This document shows, piece by piece, positions 56,618-64,000 of a stretch of DNA of 64,000 nucleotides (the stretch's first letter is position 1; every line of letters starts with the position of its first letter). The stretch covers positions 310,001 through 374,000 of the forward strand of contig NZ_CP129002.1 in the NCBI RefSeq assembly GCF_030406085.1, written 5' to 3'. This DNA is from Bartonella sp. TP (lineage in GTDB: Bacteria > Pseudomonadota > Alphaproteobacteria > Rhizobiales > Rhizobiaceae). Under the pieces are notes generated by a model that made no database searches, was not told where the DNA came from, and saw nothing but the letters and a program-made list of their open reading frames with translations. The position numbers were made by a program, and so were the translations under genes.

Positions 56618-58051
56618 TTAAGGGGCATCCCCCTGAAACCGATAAAACCCTTCAATTTGCCAGCCTGCGAGTTTGAGGCTGGCCATATTCTGAAACACAA
56701 CGACACCGCCCCAAGCCTCAAAGCCGGTTGCAATGAAATACTGATCATCGCCGCGTAAATCGCACCAAAGGAAGCTGGAGCGCTTAAGGAGGTCGATCTC
56801 CGTCATGTGGAAATCAGCGGTTTGCGTGGTATCAGCCTCGGGCTCTCCCTCCCAGATATAGCCACATAGCGGACATTCCTTACTGGCGAGCGGCACATCA
56901 GCGCCGCATTCCGGGCAGTCTTTGTATGGCGCATCGCCTTCAATAAACTGGTCGTCCAGCTGGACTTCTTGTTCCAGCGAGCCATGCATCAGTGTCGATG
57001 TGCCAAAGTCGAGTACAACACAGTCTTTTTTGATGATGCCGGGAAACTCAGCCGGATCGACTGTCCGTAAACCGCGCCCGATCATCTGGATCATGGTGGA
57101 TTTGTAAGAGCTTGGGCGCAGTAAAACGATGCAGGATGTTGGCGGGTGGTCCCAGCCTTCGGTCAGCACAGCGACATTCACGATCACTTGTAGATCGCCT
57201 TTGCCGTAAGCTGCCAAGGTATCAGAGCGATCTGTTTCGCTCATATCACCCCAGATCATGCCTGTGGCGATGCCCGCGCTAATAAAGCTGGCCATAACAT
57301 CCCGCGCATGCTCAACGGTGGAGCAGAATACGACGGTTTGTCGATCTCCGGCTTTTTCTTTCCAGTGCTGAACCACCGCATCATTGATCGGACGGGTGTT
57401 CATGATGTCGGCGACCGCGCCCATATCATAATCAAGGGCGGTTTTACGGACTTTGCTCAGTTCTTCCTGAACGCCCACATTCATGACAAAAGTGCGTGGC
57501 GGCACAAGGTGACCGGAAGCGATCAGCTCTTTAACTGTGATCTGGTCCGACACGTTGGAAAAGATTGGGCGCAGACCTTTTTTATCTCCACGGTTCGGCG
57601 TGGCAGTCATGCCCAGTAGCTTCAAATTGGGGTTGATAATTTGAGCGTGCTCAATCACCCGCATATAGCTGTCAGCACGAGCGTGATGGGCTTCATCAAT
57701 CACCAATGCATCAAGCGGCGGCAATGATTGCAAGTTGCTCTCCCGCGAGAGAGTTTGCACCATGGCAAAGGTCACTTGGCCATCCCAGCTTTTCTCATTC
57801 GCATTGAAAATGCTGGTAGAAAGCGATGGATTTACGCGTTTGAACTTACCTTCATTTTGAAAGGTCAGTTCATCACGGTGAGCAAGCACGCAGGCACGCT
57901 CAATATCGCGGTCAAACATGCGTCCAAGCACTGCTGATAGCATGATCGTTTTGCCTGCGCCTGTTGGCGCGACCGCAAGCGTATTGCCGTGGGTATAAAG
58001 CGCATCAACAGTCTTGGAGACGAGCTCCTTTTGTCTTGGTCTGAGTAACAT
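56618..58051 (-). CDS. Phage SF2 DEAD/DEAH helicase with zinc ribbon
   Basis: The 477-residue protein has Walker A APTGAGKT (residues 28-35), DEAH in VIDEAHHA (about 116-121), SAT-like GMTATPNR, motif VI QMIGRGLRTV, and a C-terminal C4 zinc ribbon CPECGADVPLASKECPLCG (in two parts). It probably unwinds DNA in phage replication or recombination (UvsW-like). It is 12 bases downstream of the ssDNA-binding-like gene. Confidence 0.9.
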   Translation of the reverse strand: MLLRPRQKELVSKTVDALYTHGNTLAVAPTGAGKTIMLSAVLGRMFDRDIERACVLAHRDELTFQNEGKFKRVNPSLSTSIFNANEKSWDGQVTFAMVQTLSRESNLQSLPPLDALVIDEAHHARADSYMRVIEHAQIINPNLKLLGMTATPNRGDKKGLRPIFSNVSDQITVKELIASGHLVPPRTFVMNVGVQEELSKVRKTALDYDMGAVADIMNTRPINDAVVQHWKEKAGDRQTVVFCSTVEHARDVMASFISAGIATGMIWGDMSETDRSDTLAAYGKGDLQVIVNVAVLTEGWDHPPTSCIVLLRPSSYKSTMIQMIGRGLRTVDPAEFPGIIKKDCVVLDFGTSTLMHGSLEQEVQLDDQFIEGDAPYKDCPECGADVPLASKECPLCGYIWEGEPEADTTQTADFHMTEIDLLKRSSFLWCDLRGDDQYFIATGFEAWGGVVVFQNMASLKLAGWQIEGFYRFQGDAP

Positions 58052-58063
58052 GCCGCCCCCTTA

Positions 58064-58648
58064 TCATTGCGCCCATGACGGCAGGTTGCTGGCAGAACTC
58101 GTAGACTGATTGCCACTAGACGGAGGCGCAGAAGCTGCACCGGATACAGCGCCCATCAGGGAGGCGTATTCCTTGTTGTCCGGTGTGATAGCCAGTTTGA
58201 TGACGTTCTTGTCGTCACCGTTCTGGTCTTTCTCAATATCAATGCGGGCGGCAAACTCGACGCCATCCAGATCACCAAGGCCGTTGATACGGCGAGCATT
58301 CTGGGCGGCTGGCGAATTATCCTTGTTGGACACGCCGCGAGAGGAGTTCAATATCCCTTTGATAAAGGCGCGGCCAATATTAGCCCAATCCGGTCCTTTG
58401 GCACTGTAAAGCCCGATCAGGCTCCAGATTTTGCGGCGGGCATATTTGCCTTCCAGCACCACAAACTCACAGTTCAAATACACGGCACCTGTGGTGTTGC
58501 TGCGTGTTGCCCAGCCACCCGTCCAGCCTTGTGATGCATCATCATGACCACCGGGCTTAATGGTCATACGGACCTTAACCAGCGTTCCTTTTGGAATGAC
58601 ATCAAATCCGCTTTGATCATCTGCACTATTAAAATCGTTCCAACTCAT
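58064..58648 (-). CDS. Probable phage ssDNA-binding protein (unassigned family)
   Basis: The 194-residue protein has a beta-rich core that could be an OB fold and a Ser/Gly/Pro-rich flexible tail ending in LPSWAQ. Position between a RecA-like ATPase and a helicase fits a replication accessory, as does size; no motif proves it. Overlaps the ATPase gene by four bases (ATGA). Confidence 0.55.
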   Translation of the reverse strand: MSWNDFNSADDQSGFDVIPKGTLVKVRMTIKPGGHDDASQGWTGGWATRSNTTGAVYLNCEFVVLEGKYARRKIWSLIGLYSAKGPDWANIGRAFIKGILNSSRGVSNKDNSPAAQNARRINGLGDLDGVEFAARIDIEKDQNGDDKNVIKLAITPDNKEYASLMGAVSGAASAPPSSGNQSTSSASNLPSWAQ

Positions 58649-59544
58649 TCTTGGCCTCCTTGTGTTTCGTTATTTTTTTGGGAATCGGGGGTGCTGCTGG
58701 CAGGCGCATCCTGTTCAATTGAGAACGTGAGGCGTTCGGCAGCAGGCTTGGCTTTGCCTGCAATCTTCTGCATGAGGCGGCCAAGATGTGGTTCTTCCAT
58801 CAGATCAAGACGACCGGAGCGATCTTTGGCCGGGTATCCAGAATCATTGATGGTGTGGCAGATAAAGGCGCGGAATGACTTGCCTTCGGGGCTTTTCATC
58901 TCGGTCATGGTGATGACCTGATCGACAATACCGGGAAGCTCTAATGCAGTTTTGCTGCCTTCAATTTGCGGCTGGAAAAAGCGGCGATTAAAGTCGTCGA
59001 TCTTTTCGTCCAAGATGCCGACAAACCAGATATTCTTGCCACGTGTGTGCTGGAGATGTGTAAGCCACGCGATCATTTCCTGACCATGCAGGCCGTAAGC
59101 ACCACGCGTATCAGGTTTGCCTGTTTTGTCAGAAAATGCCTGTGGCTGGCCCTTGCACCAGTTGAAACACAAGCGTCCGGCAACGGTGATGCTGTCGATG
59201 AAGATCGTGTCGTATTTATCGAGTGCTCCGGCATCACCGTATTTAGCGGTGACCGCATCATAATGGGCTTGACTGTATGGCTGCTCATCACGCAAGGCCG
59301 GGTTCGGGCCACCAATAAAGGCTGCAATATCACGACAGTCCTGCCATGTGCGGGGACGAATGGTATCGCCTTGCCAACCTTCAATGGCCAGATCGCCTGC
59401 CTCAAGATCAAAGAACAGTGTCTTTTCAGCAGGAAGTGTCCAAAGCAATGATGTTTTGCCGATACCGCTTTTACCGAAGATGCATCCTTTGATGCCTTTG
59501 GTTTCTTTCAAGCGTTCATCGGCTGAGATGATAGGAAGGCTCAT
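58645..59544 (-). CDS. Phage RecA-fold AAA_24-type ATPase
   Basis: The 299-residue protein has Walker A GKSGIGKTS (residues 24-32), a Walker B stretch TIFIDSITVAGRL, and HMQ-like helices. AAA_24-domain proteins occur in the replication/recombination modules of many phages and work with ssDNA-binding proteins. Overlaps the upstream gene in ATGA. Confidence 0.85.
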   Translation of the reverse strand: MSLPIISADERLKETKGIKGCIFGKSGIGKTSLLWTLPAEKTLFFDLEAGDLAIEGWQGDTIRPRTWQDCRDIAAFIGGPNPALRDEQPYSQAHYDAVTAKYGDAGALDKYDTIFIDSITVAGRLCFNWCKGQPQAFSDKTGKPDTRGAYGLHGQEMIAWLTHLQHTRGKNIWFVGILDEKIDDFNRRFFQPQIEGSKTALELPGIVDQVITMTEMKSPEGKSFRAFICHTINDSGYPAKDRSGRLDLMEEPHLGRLMQKIAGKAKPAAERLTFSIEQDAPASSTPDSQKNNETQGGQE

Positions 59545-59834
59545 TGGGCACCTCCTTTGCGGGAGAGTGCGTCCACAATGTTTTCAGCGCCTAATGCGCC
59601 TTTGGCACGCGCTTCTGTGTAAAGCTCACGGATGGCAGCCAAGCGCTTATAAATGGCGCTTTGCTCCTTATCCAATGCCTGTGCGGCAAAGGCCAGATCA
59701 TCCAGAGTTGCTTCATGGATTGGTTTGGTGGTGTCTTCTTCTATGGCACCAAGCGCCGGGATTTGAATAAATGCCGGAACATATTTGGCGTAAAGGCTGT
59801 CTTTAATCAGCTTTTGTAACGATGGTTTAAACAT
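59541..59834 (-). CDS. Hypothetical phage protein
   Basis: A 97-residue helical protein of unknown function. A very strong AAGGAGG ribosome-binding site precedes the ATG. It is the first well-supported gene of the four-gene replication-type operon. Confidence 0.75.
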   Translation of the reverse strand: MFKPSLQKLIKDSLYAKYVPAFIQIPALGAIEEDTTKPIHEATLDDLAFAAQALDKEQSAIYKRLAAIRELYTEARAKGALGAENIVDALSRKGGAQ

Positions 59835-59984
59835 GAAACCTCCTTGATTTCGTGGGTTAAAATTTGCTCTTTGGTCGTGTCATTTCGGCTGCCGGGTTCT
59901 GACGCCGCCCAAAGAGCAAAGCGGTCGCGGTATTTCCTTGTGGGGTCTTGTATTTCCGCGAGAACCCGGCATGTTTTTTTTGCC

Positions 59985-60024
59985 TTCAAGGAGTTACTTA
60001 CCGAGAGGGCTCAAAAACTGTCGG
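59985..60024 (-). repeat. 40-nt motif, copy A (upstream of replication-type operon)
   Basis: 33 of 40 bases match copy B at 63,437-63,476. The first 17 plus-strand bases (TTCAAGGAGTTACTTAC) and the last 10 (AAACTGTCGG) are identical. Both copies lie before minus-strand operons. Possible promoter or operator for the element's own regulators. A 60-codon TTG frame (59,989-59,807) starts within it but has no ribosome-binding site, so I do not call it a gene. Confidence 0.6.
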
Positions 60025-60028
60025 CGGC

Positions 60029-60577
60029 TCAGTGCAGATATTCCGCAAAGCCACGCTCCTTCAGCGATCCGCGAAGTTCGGACAGCGTCCCATAGAGGGT
60101 TGAGCGTGGGGTTTTGGTTTTGCGTGAGATTTCACTGATGCTTAGCGTCCGCAAATCAACCAGGAGCAACACCAGATGCGGCGGCATCTGCTGAACAGCT
60201 TGTTCAAGATCAATTTGAAGATCGCGGCTGATCAGGTGTTCGGTTGCAGGATCAGGCAAGGCGTTGTCTTCGCCGTCCTTATCCTCAAGCCATGCATCTA
60301 GTGAAAAGTCACTGACGCCGGACCCACGTTTCTGTGCGCGGGCTGCTTCAATCAGGCTCGCACATTTGTGGTTGAGGATGCGGTCAACAAAGGTCGACCA
60401 TTTTGCTTTTTCAGGATCATAAGCCTGCTTGCGGGATAGATAGTCCAGCATCAGCTCTTGCTCGAGGTCCTCGACTTCTACGCCATGAATGGCAGAGTGC
60501 CGCATCAGGCTGCGTGCGTGATAACGGACTTGGTTTACGACATAAGGATCAATTCCTTGGTACTTGTTTTTGCTCAT
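60029..60577 (-). CDS. Sigma-70-like phage RNA polymerase sigma factor
   Basis: About 182 residues with a region 2-like part (VEDLEQELMLDYLSRKQAYD, and STFVDRILNHKCASLIEA) and a region 4-like HTH at the C-terminus (SISEISRKTKTPRSTLYGTLSELR, in two parts). It could direct RNA polymerase to phage promoters. The ATG at 60,577 is chosen because GGAG lies nine bases upstream; the in-frame ATG at 60,586 abuts the GGAG. The 40-nt motif lies downstream of its stop. Confidence 0.75.
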   Translation of the reverse strand: MSKNKYQGIDPYVVNQVRYHARSLMRHSAIHGVEVEDLEQELMLDYLSRKQAYDPEKAKWSTFVDRILNHKCASLIEAARAQKRGSGVSDFSLDAWLEDKDGEDNALPDPATEHLISRDLQIDLEQAVQQMPPHLVLLLVDLRTLSISEISRKTKTPRSTLYGTLSELRGSLKERGFAEYLH

Positions 60578-60684
60578 GGTTTTCATCTCCAGTTGCGGTT
60601 AGCCGCCACGCGGGCGGGTCAACTGGGACTGGCGAAAACTCACTGGAGGCCCTGAAAATCGGTGTGTTACTCAGGGCGCAAAAA

Positions 60685-60712
60685 CGAAAAAAGCCCCGTT
60701 ATGCGGGGCTTT
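60685..60712 (-). terminator. Rho-independent terminator for the ParB-like gene
   Basis: Stem AAGCCCCG/CGGGGCTT (60,691-60,698 and 60,704-60,711) followed on the minus strand by TTTTTTCGTTTTT. It separates the recombinase operon from the sigma-like gene. Confidence 0.88.
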
Positions 60713-60775
60713 GGTGGGTGCAAATTTTTTTGAAAAAAATTTCAAGGTGTTTGGTGAAATTTCACCGAAGCGGAA

Positions 60776-61186
60776 TTAGGCAAATCCAAAATGCTTTAAT
60801 TGCTCATCCCAAATATCGGGAAATGGGGTTTGCATATCTTGCAGGCTTAACTGGCGCGGCTGTGTGCCGTCCAAGATGGCTTTTTTAATCTGGGGGGCGA
60901 GTTGATTGAGGCGCAGTATCCGCGACATATAAAAGGAATTGATCTGGCGTTGGCGCGACATGTCATCGATGGATTTATAGCGCCCCGTATCAAGCAGGTT
61001 TTGCCAGTAATAGGCTTTGGCCAAGGCTGTTACGAGTGTTTCGTCTTGCTTGGGTGCTTCTTGTGGCGGGGTCATTTGATAGCCTTCGGGCAAAATAATC
61101 ATTTTCTTACCACCGCATTTCTTGATCCGCATGGGTACTCGAATTGAGATGGTGTTATTCGCCATCATTTTTACGCATTTATCCAT
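60776..61186 (-). CDS. ParB-like HTH protein next to serine recombinase
   Basis: The 136-residue protein has a helical domain with LVTALAKAYYWQNLLDTG, INSFYMSRILRLNQLAPQI (HTH-like) and ILDGTQPRQLSLQDM, a family that often follows serine recombinase genes in alphaproteobacterial elements. Its start overlaps the recombinase stop by 16 bases. It may bind DNA as an accessory or directionality factor. Confidence 0.75.
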   Translation of the reverse strand: MDKCVKMMANNTISIRVPMRIKKCGGKKMIILPEGYQMTPPQEAPKQDETLVTALAKAYYWQNLLDTGRYKSIDDMSRQRQINSFYMSRILRLNQLAPQIKKAILDGTQPRQLSLQDMQTPFPDIWDEQLKHFGFA

Positions 61187-62556
61187 GCTTGCTCCTCCAG
61201 TTTTTTGGTTGAAATGCCTTGCAGCCGTTTGTCTTGCTCATCCAACTCTCGGGCCAGACTATCCATGCCTGCAGCCCTGATCCGGATGTCGACAAACTCA
61301 TAATTGACTATGACTTTTTCAATCATCAGCTCAAGGATGCGCTGTTTTTCCGCTGGATAGAGTTCTTTCCAGATTGGGACAATGTCATTCAGGTTGCTGT
61401 AAACCTCATGCTCCGTGATGGTCTCATCCTCTTTTTGTGCTTCACGCCACGTTTCCATGATCATCTCTGGTGCGGCAAAAACGGCTTGGAGCTGATTTAA
61501 TATCAATGCCTCCATTTCATTGGCGCTGACATTGCGAACCTTGCAATCCGGGTTAATGCCTTTGCGGTAGTGCTCACAGGTGTAATAGCGGTAAAGCCTG
61601 CCACCTTTTTTGCGGGTGTGATTGGCTACCAATCCACATTCGCATTCACCGCACTTCAAAAGCCCCATTAAAATGGCCTTGGTTTTCTTCCGCGTGATAG
61701 CACCTCGATTGATGGTATTTTCTTTCATGGTGGCACGGACTTTATTCCACGTATCCATATCGATGATGGCTGGATGGCGGCCTTCGTAGATTTTATCTTT
61801 ATGTTTGATCTTGCCGATATAGATAGGGTTTTGCAGAATCTTATAGAGACCGCCTTTATCCAGTGCTTTGCCACCGATAACACGTCCGTTCTTGGTTGTG
61901 CGCTTCTTGCTTAACACCCCCATGCGCGGCAACATCTTTGCCATCTCTGTGGGCGACTTGGTCATCAAAAACAGGTCGAATATTTTGCGGATGCCTTCAG
62001 CCTCGTCAGGCTCAATCACAAGCTCACGGTTTTTCACAACATATCCCATGGGCGTAACACCGCCCATCCACATGCCTTTGCGTTTGGATGCTGCCAATTT
62101 ATCGCGGATACGTTCGCCGATCACTTCACGCTCAAACTGGGCAAAGCTGAGCAGGATGTTTAGCGTCAGTCGGCCCATTGATGTCGTGGTGTTGAACTGC
62201 TGGGTCACAGAGACAAAGGACACTTTGTGCTCATCAAATAGATCGATCAACTTGGCAAAATCAGCCAAGGAGCGCGACAAGCGGTCAACCTTGTACACGA
62301 CAACCGTATCAATCAGGCCGCTTTTGATGTCGTCCATCAGGCGTTTCAAAGCCGGGCGATCCATGTTGCCGCCTGTGAAGCCGCCATCATCATAGTAATC
62401 TGGAAGCTGGAACCAGCCTTCATGCTTTTGCGAGGCGATATAGGCTTCACAAGCCTCGCGCTGTGCATCAAGGCTGTTGAACTCCATGTCCAAGCCTTCC
62501 TCGGTAGATTTGCGTGTATAAATCGCGCATCGTTTTTTCGGTGTGGTTGTGCTCAA
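61171..62556 (-). CDS. Large serine recombinase (site-specific integrase)
   Basis: Integrates and excises DNA by a Ser-linked mechanism. The 461-residue protein has the resolvase domain with catalytic Ser 17 in YTRKSTEEG, VVYKVDRLSRS, and REVIGERIRDK; a recombinase domain; a zinc ribbon (CGECECGLVANHTRKKGGRL, then C..H..C); and a C-terminal coiled coil. This is the integrase of the element. It overlaps the DUF2924 gene in ATGA-type fashion (four bases). Confidence 0.95.
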   Translation of the reverse strand: MSTTTPKKRCAIYTRKSTEEGLDMEFNSLDAQREACEAYIASQKHEGWFQLPDYYDDGGFTGGNMDRPALKRLMDDIKSGLIDTVVVYKVDRLSRSLADFAKLIDLFDEHKVSFVSVTQQFNTTTSMGRLTLNILLSFAQFEREVIGERIRDKLAASKRKGMWMGGVTPMGYVVKNRELVIEPDEAEGIRKIFDLFLMTKSPTEMAKMLPRMGVLSKKRTTKNGRVIGGKALDKGGLYKILQNPIYIGKIKHKDKIYEGRHPAIIDMDTWNKVRATMKENTINRGAITRKKTKAILMGLLKCGECECGLVANHTRKKGGRLYRYYTCEHYRKGINPDCKVRNVSANEMEALILNQLQAVFAAPEMIMETWREAQKEDETITEHEVYSNLNDIVPIWKELYPAEKQRILELMIEKVIVNYEFVDIRIRAAGMDSLARELDEQDKRLQGISTKKLEEQAWINA

Positions 62557-63023
62557 TGTTTGACTCCTTGTGCCTTGTTGTTTAATCCGAAGAAGGCAGG
62601 TCCAGACCAGCTGCTGCCTGTTATGGCCAGCGCGACTTTAGACAGGCTTTTGTATAGGCAGCCTGCATATTCATAGCCTTCTTCTAAAATGGTGACCTGA
62701 TATTCAATGCCCTTATATTCCCGAACCAGTTTGGTACCGGGGATGGGGCGCTGATATTGTGTCTTGCGCTTCGGCTTGGCTTTTTTGCCATTTCTTGATT
62801 TATTGGGGCCGAATAAATCATTGGCTTGCTGTTCAATGCGGTTCTCGATCTGCGGATCAACTCCGTAAGCAAGCTCCTGCAGGCGATAGGCAAGTCTGCG
62901 AACAATGTGGCTCTTATGTCCGCTGGGTGGTTCATCCTGATATACATCGCGCCATAATGTCTTTAGGTCTGATAACGGCATATTTGGAAGTGCGGACACA
63001 CGTGCCAGAAGCGTTTTATCCAT
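62553..63023 (-). CDS. DUF2924 family protein
   Basis: The 156-residue protein has the DUF2924 pattern: LKTLWRDVYQDEPPSGHKS, RRLAYRLQELAYG, PGTKLVREYKGIEYQVTI, and SLSKVALAITGSSWSGPAFFG. This family almost always precedes a serine recombinase in alphaproteobacteria and probably aids recombination. It overlaps both neighbours. Confidence 0.9.
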   Translation of the reverse strand: MDKTLLARVSALPNMPLSDLKTLWRDVYQDEPPSGHKSHIVRRLAYRLQELAYGVDPQIENRIEQQANDLFGPNKSRNGKKAKPKRKTQYQRPIPGTKLVREYKGIEYQVTILEEGYEYAGCLYKSLSKVALAITGSSWSGPAFFGLNNKAQGVKH

Positions 63024-63204
63024 TCTTCACCTCCTGCGATTCTGCTTTTTTCTTGTGTTTCAAGCGGAGGCGTTGCCATCCCAGCCCGACAATATGGGCG
63101 ACCTCCTTTTGCCGATCTGCATCGGAGACAAGCGCGGCAGGAAGCTGGCCTAGCTTGATTTGTAATCGCTCTCTTTCGGTGAGATCTTTGTTCTCATGAC
63201 TCAT
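63016..63204 (-). CDS. Small basic protein, paralogue of its upstream neighbour
   Basis: About 62 residues from the ATG at 63,204, which has AAGGAG six bases upstream. The C-terminal half (DRQKEVAHIVGLGWQRLRLK) matches DRRTEVARLLALGILRHKIR in the gene before it. Helical and Lys/Arg-rich. No known function; found by position with recombinase accessory genes. Confidence 0.65.
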   Translation of the reverse strand: MSHENKDLTERERLQIKLGQLPAALVSDADRQKEVAHIVGLGWQRLRLKHKKKAESQEVKNG

Positions 63205-63406
63205 TAGGAACTCCTTGGTTTTTTGGTTCTTCGTCATGGGCATGAACGCTTGGAAAAACTTGTAAGTCCAATGAATTAGAGGGATTTGTTGCTTCTTTTT
63301 GACGGTTCAGACGGATCTTGTGGCGCAGGATGCCAAGCGCCAGCAAACGGGCCACTTCGGTGCGGCGATCTCGCTCATTTATTAGGTTTGGGGAAAGTGA
63401 AGACAT
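63194..63406 (-). CDS. Small basic protein, first gene of recombinase operon
   Basis: A 70-residue protein with the shared motif DRRTEVARLLALGILRHKIR (residues about 12-31) and a disordered tail. CAAGGAGG is the ribosome-binding site. It heads the operon with its paralogue, DUF2924 and the recombinase. Overlaps its paralogue by 11 bases. Confidence 0.65.
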   Translation of the reverse strand: MSSLSPNLINERDRRTEVARLLALGILRHKIRLNRQKEATNPSNSLDLQVFPSVHAHDEEPKNQGVPNES

Positions 63407-63436
63407 GGGCGTTCCTCCTTGAAAATTATTGCGTCG

Positions 63437-63476
63437 TTCAAGGAGTTACTTACTGAAATGACTTTGAAACTGTCGG
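63437..63476 (-). repeat. 40-nt motif, copy B (upstream of recombinase operon)
   Basis: Partner of copy A at 59,985-60,024 (33 of 40 identical). It lies between the LexA-like gene's operator and the start of the recombinase operon, in the place expected for that operon's promoter. Confidence 0.6.
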
Positions 63477-63500
63477 TTCAGTCAATGCTGTGCATTGAAT

Positions 63501-63542
63501 TAAATTAGGCTTGTGAAAATCAAAAGCCTAATTTATATTAGG
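63501..63542. promoter_or_regulatory. Operator and promoter of the LexA-like repressor gene
   Basis: A perfect 12-bp inverted repeat, TAAATTAGGCTT (63,501-63,512) and AAGCCTAATTTA (63,524-63,535), is followed by a third half-site ATTAGG (63,537-63,542). A sigma-70 promoter overlaps it: TTGTGA (63,511-63,516), 17-base spacer, TATATT (63,534-63,539). A repressor bound here would block its own gene and possibly the divergent operon. Confidence 0.72.
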
Positions 63543-63568
63543 TCATCAGCCAAAATTGAAAGGATGCT

Positions 63569-64000
63569 ATGGAGCAACTGACAAACGCACAGAATACGCT
63601 ATTACAGGCCATTGAACGCCTGAAACGTGCTATGGGGATGTCACCCACGGTACAAGAGCTTGCTGTGGAATTGGGTGTGAAAGCACCCAGCGTGTTTGAA
63701 GGACTCAAGCGGCTGGAAGATAAAGGCTATATTCGCAGACAGGCGCGAAAAGCGCGATCCATCGAAATCCTTCACGCGCAAACACCGGATAAAATCAATC
63801 TGACTGCCGTTCCCGTTTTGGGGGTGGTCGCGGCTGGTCAACCGATTCTTGCCATTGAAAATCAGATTGGTCAGGTCATGGTGCCGGATAATGTTCTGCG
63901 CGGAAAATGCTTTGCGCTCAAAGTGCAAGGCGACAGCATGATTGATGCTGATATTTTCGAGGGAGATTACGTTGTCGTGCGTAGGCAACCAATTGCTGAA
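63569..64000 (+). CDS. LexA-like autocleaving phage repressor (partial, runs off the window)
   Basis: 144 residues are visible. An N-terminal winged HTH (MSPTVQELAVELGVKAPSVF, about residues 24-43) is followed by a peptidase S24 domain with the Ala-Gly cleavage site in VVAAGQPIL and the catalytic Ser in VQGDSMIDADIFEGDYVVV. The catalytic Lys would be just past the window edge. GAAAGGATGCT lies upstream; the ATG at 63,564 hits a stop after five codons, so 63,569 is the start. It would hold the element silent and be inactivated by RecA after DNA damage. Confidence 0.92.
   Translation, partial: MEQLTNAQNTLLQAIERLKRAMGMSPTVQELAVELGVKAPSVFEGLKRLEDKGYIRRQARKARSIEILHAQTPDKINLTAVPVLGVVAAGQPILAIENQIGQVMVPDNVLRGKCFALKVQGDSMIDADIFEGDYVVVRRQPIAE

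Larger units (their letters stand above)
38236..64000. mobile_element. Integrated prophage/phage-like island with defence cargo (right end outside window)
   Basis: G+C content and codon choice change sharply at about 38,240. The region holds defence genes, phage lysis and tail genes, a replication-type module, a sigma-like gene, a serine recombinase and a LexA-like repressor. The left boundary is inferred from the tRNA-like debris; the right boundary is not reached. It could be one prophage with cargo or two nested elements (38.2-52.7 kb and 52.7-64+ kb). Confidence 0.8.

Noticed and set aside
59807..59989. 60-codon TTG-started frame between the sigma-like gene and the replication-type operon
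   Set aside because: It starts inside the 40-nt repeat without a ribosome-binding site and overlaps the next gene's start; it was left out of the gene list, although a leader peptide is possible.

Overview
The window joins two very different kinds of DNA. Positions 1 to about 37,960 are an AT-rich (by eye roughly 35-37% G+C) alphaproteobacterial chromosome segment. From about 38,240 to the right edge is a visibly more GC-rich integrated element (prophage plus defence cargo). Alphaproteobacterial ancestry is supported by the flagellar gene order, the plant/alphaproteobacterial type GshA, the eukaryote-like HisRS paired with a tRNA-His lacking an encoded G-1, and the phage gene families. The low G+C fits a host-associated or streamlined lineage, but I cannot name a genus.

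Backbone. 1-10,467 is a flagellar cluster: motA, fliM, a DUF6468-like coiled-coil gene, fliN, fliG, flhB and a hypothetical gene on the plus strand, converging on flhA, fliR, fliJ-like, flgJ-like, flgN-like and fliL-like genes on the minus strand. 10,630-37,960 is housekeeping: a 30-residue membrane peptide with a DUF442 phosphatase-like protein, ribF, a HAD hydrolase, murJ, trpS, a NifU-type Fe-S protein, groESL, fumC, pgm, a peroxiredoxin, hisS-xseA-gshA, rsmE-asmA, folD, a glutamine-synthetase-like enzyme, etfB-etfA-ETF-QO, tRNA-His, pyrD, mscL and an aldehyde dehydrogenase.

Junction. 37,970-38,235 has no gene. It holds a perfect 11-bp hairpin and three tRNA-3'-end-like fragments, the last with an intact T-arm and a class-II-like variable arm. 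Right after it G+C and gene type change, so this is the likely left boundary of the element.

Defence island (38,242-52,727). Two operons diverge from a 99-bp spacer. Leftward: a TM0106-type nuclease fused to an SF1 helicase, then a membrane-anchored VRR-NUC nuclease. Rightward: a tight six-gene operon of excisionase-type HTH, ComF-like phosphoribosyltransferase, DprA-like protein, SNF2/HepA helicase, type III DNA methyltransferase (Mod) and type III restriction subunit (Res). Mod and Res are a known pair, but the six-gene arrangement is not a system I can name and is the most interesting item here. The middle of mod and the 3' part of res look more AT-rich than their flanks, suggesting exchange of specificity modules.

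Prophage part (52,709-64,000). On the minus strand: GH24 lysozyme, a small protein, a GTA-type holin, a DUF6127 protein and a tail-tip (J-like) protein, joined directly to a replication-type module (DEAD helicase, probable ssDNA-binding protein, AAA_24 ATPase, small protein). Then come a sigma-like factor, a ParB-like gene, a large serine recombinase, a DUF2924 protein and two small paralogues. A LexA-like autocleaving repressor is divergent at the right edge, with a clear operator and promoter. No head, portal or terminase genes are present, so this is a deleted prophage or a satellite carrying defence genes. A 40-nt motif occurs twice, before two of its operons.
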